From positions 124,001 to 188,000 of the forward strand of contig NZ_PGFJ01000001.1 of the NCBI RefSeq assembly GCF_002797815.1: a stretch of 64,000 bases of DNA, given 5' to 3'. Below the pieces are notes generated by a model, which was given only the letters and a program-made list of their open reading frames with translations, did not search any database and was not told the DNA's origin. Below are positions 63,164-64,000 of the stretch, in pieces (position 1 is the first letter of the stretch; the number at the start of each line of letters is the position of its first letter). The stretch is from Mucilaginibacter auburnensis (lineage in GTDB: Bacteria > Bacteroidota > Bacteroidia > Sphingobacteriales > Sphingobacteriaceae). A program made the position numbers and the translations under genes.

Positions 63164-63217
63164 AGCGCAAAATTAAGCTTTAATTTCTAAAAAATTAACA
63201 CAGCGCTGTCAGGAGCG

Positions 63218-64000
63218 CTATTGTTCCGGCTGAAACACAAGGGTAGTCAACTTATCAGCATCAAATATCTCATTGCTTATATGCTGTAGTTGTTTGGCTG
63301 TAACATTGTTTATCTTATCAAACAACTGTTGCAGGCTGTCGGCATGATCATAATCCAACACGCTTTTGGCTATGGAGAGGATCAAACTCATCCTGTTCTC
63401 TTCTGCCAACGCTATCTGCCCTATAAATTTCTGTTTGGCCTGGTGGAGTTGCAGGCTGCCTAAAGGCTGTTCACGCAGTTTCTTAAACTCTTTATTTACC
63501 AAGCGGGTTGCCTTGTCAGCCTTTTCAGCATCGGTACCAAAGTAAACCGAAAAGATGCCGGTATCGGTAAAAGAAGTGTAGTTTGACTCAACGGTATAGG
63601 CTATACCATGTTTTTCTCGTATCTCTAAATTAAGACGGTTGCTCATACCCATGCCGCCTAACAAATTGTTGAGCAGCAACAACCCTGTTCTGTCGGAGTG
63701 TTTGGCTTTGTAAGCTTGGCCGCCTATTATGCAATGCGTTTGAGATATAGGCTTCTGTACAATGGTTTTTTCCGCACTGTTGCTTTTAGGCGTTATCCTG
63801 TTTTTAACAGGATGGTTGGCAGGTACTTGTCCCCAGTATTTTTCTGATAGCTTAATCACCTTCTCGAAACTGTAATCGCCAAAAACAGCGAAGATCATTT
63901 CGGAGGTATTGTAGTTGTTCTTAATAAATTCCTGAATATCTGCCTTGCTGAAAGCCGTTACCGTTTCGGGAGTACCCAGGATGTTGTTACCCATAGCATG
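63218..64000 (-). CDS. M16-family peptidase, C-terminal part (5' end outside window)
   Basis: The frame is open to the window end (the last codons read HAMGNN), so this is the last 260 residues of an M16 protein. AFSKADIQEFIKNNYNTSEM, FAVFGDYSFEKVIKL and NLLGGMGMSNRLNLEIREKH are typical of the second half of the family. The zinc-binding HxxEH part lies outside the window, so whether this copy is catalytic cannot be said. It may process periplasmic peptides. Confidence 0.85.
   Translation of the reverse strand, partial: HAMGNNILGTPETVTAFSKADIQEFIKNNYNTSEMIFAVFGDYSFEKVIKLSEKYWGQVPANHPVKNRITPKSNSAEKTIVQKPISQTHCIIGGQAYKAKHSDRTGLLLLNNLLGGMGMSNRLNLEIREKHGIAYTVESNYTSFTDTGIFSVYFGTDAEKADKATRLVNKEFKKLREQPLGSLQLHQAKQKFIGQIALAEENRMSLILSIAKSVLDYDHADSLQQLFDKINNVTAKQLQHISNEIFDADKLTTLVFQPEQ

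Noticed and set aside
1..64000. CRISPR arrays, tRNA or rRNA genes, phage or integrase genes
   Set aside because: No regularly spaced identical repeats, cloverleaf sequences, rRNA segments or phage/integrase motifs were recognised on either strand. Reading by eye could still miss a single tRNA.

Overview
The window looks like a chromosomal segment of a Bacteroidota, most likely Sphingobacteriaceae (Mucilaginibacter/Pedobacter-like). The reasons are: moderate GC; almost no Shine-Dalgarno sequences; -7 promoter boxes of the Bacteroidota type (TAnnTTTG) close to start codons; lipoprotein signals ending in a Cys; and families typical of the phylum (DUF4407, DUF3667, DUF983, DUF5777, DUF1599, DUF4846, PorT-like barrels beside ECF sigma factors, a free-standing DsbD-alpha protein). 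About 65 protein genes are supported. No tRNA, rRNA, CRISPR array, transposase or phage gene was recognised, so most of this is core-genome housekeeping. Taxonomy is inferred from gene content only.

Layout. 1-2.5 kb: end of a sugar-acid dehydratase and a GntP permease. 2.5-5.3 kb: OmpA lipoprotein, membrane-tethered TPR/HTH regulator, small zinc-ribbon protein. 5.3-9.1 kb (minus): ECF sigma factor, anti-sigma/beta-barrel protein, YceI, DUF5777 barrel and Rieske protein in one tight operon. 9.4-14.3 kb: small membrane protein, AraC regulator, DUF983, orphan periplasmic binding lipoprotein, DUF3667, DUF6358, rhodanese. 14.4-22 kb: DUF4407, M61 and M28 peptidases, transglutaminase-like protein, YdcF, DUF5009. 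22-28 kb (minus): TlpA-like thioredoxin, 2,5-dioxovalerate dehydrogenase, FAH-family dehydratase, receiver protein, secreted propeller-like protein. 28.6-36.9 kb: FNR-like regulator, unusual PfkA, DsbD with DsbD-alpha, BirA, RsfS, FtsH, LUD protein. 37-41 kb: lipoprotein, membrane protein, histidine kinase, LuxR-type response regulator, PA0069-type radical SAM. 41-46 kb: DUF1599-DoxX-permease-shikimate kinase operon, divergent to folP. 46-49 kb: LytTR regulator and a sensor kinase split by an in-frame TGA. 49-57.5 kb: fumC, S1/P1 nuclease, LMW phosphatase, acyltransferase-like protein, methyltransferase, 7TMR-DISM kinase, TrhO. 57.5-64 kb: VOC protein, M15 peptidase, DUF4846, PfpI, Mrp, NifU, CarboxypepD-like protein, peptide deformylase, M16 peptidase (cut by the window end).

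Connections. The dehydratase and permease at the left edge, with the FAH-family dehydratase and the dioxovalerate dehydrogenase 23 kb away, supply most steps of a Weimberg-type oxidation of a pentonic acid to 2-oxoglutarate. Mrp and NifU form an Fe-S assembly pair. The ECF operon couples envelope sensing to a YceI/DUF5777/Rieske set.

Most notable observations: the kinase gene split by TGA; a phosphofructokinase with several altered active-site motifs; the ECF-YceI-DUF5777-Rieske operon; a strong terminator in a divergent intergenic region that implies an unannotated small transcript; and several different intergenic inverted-repeat elements. I did not find a clearly new defence or mobile system.
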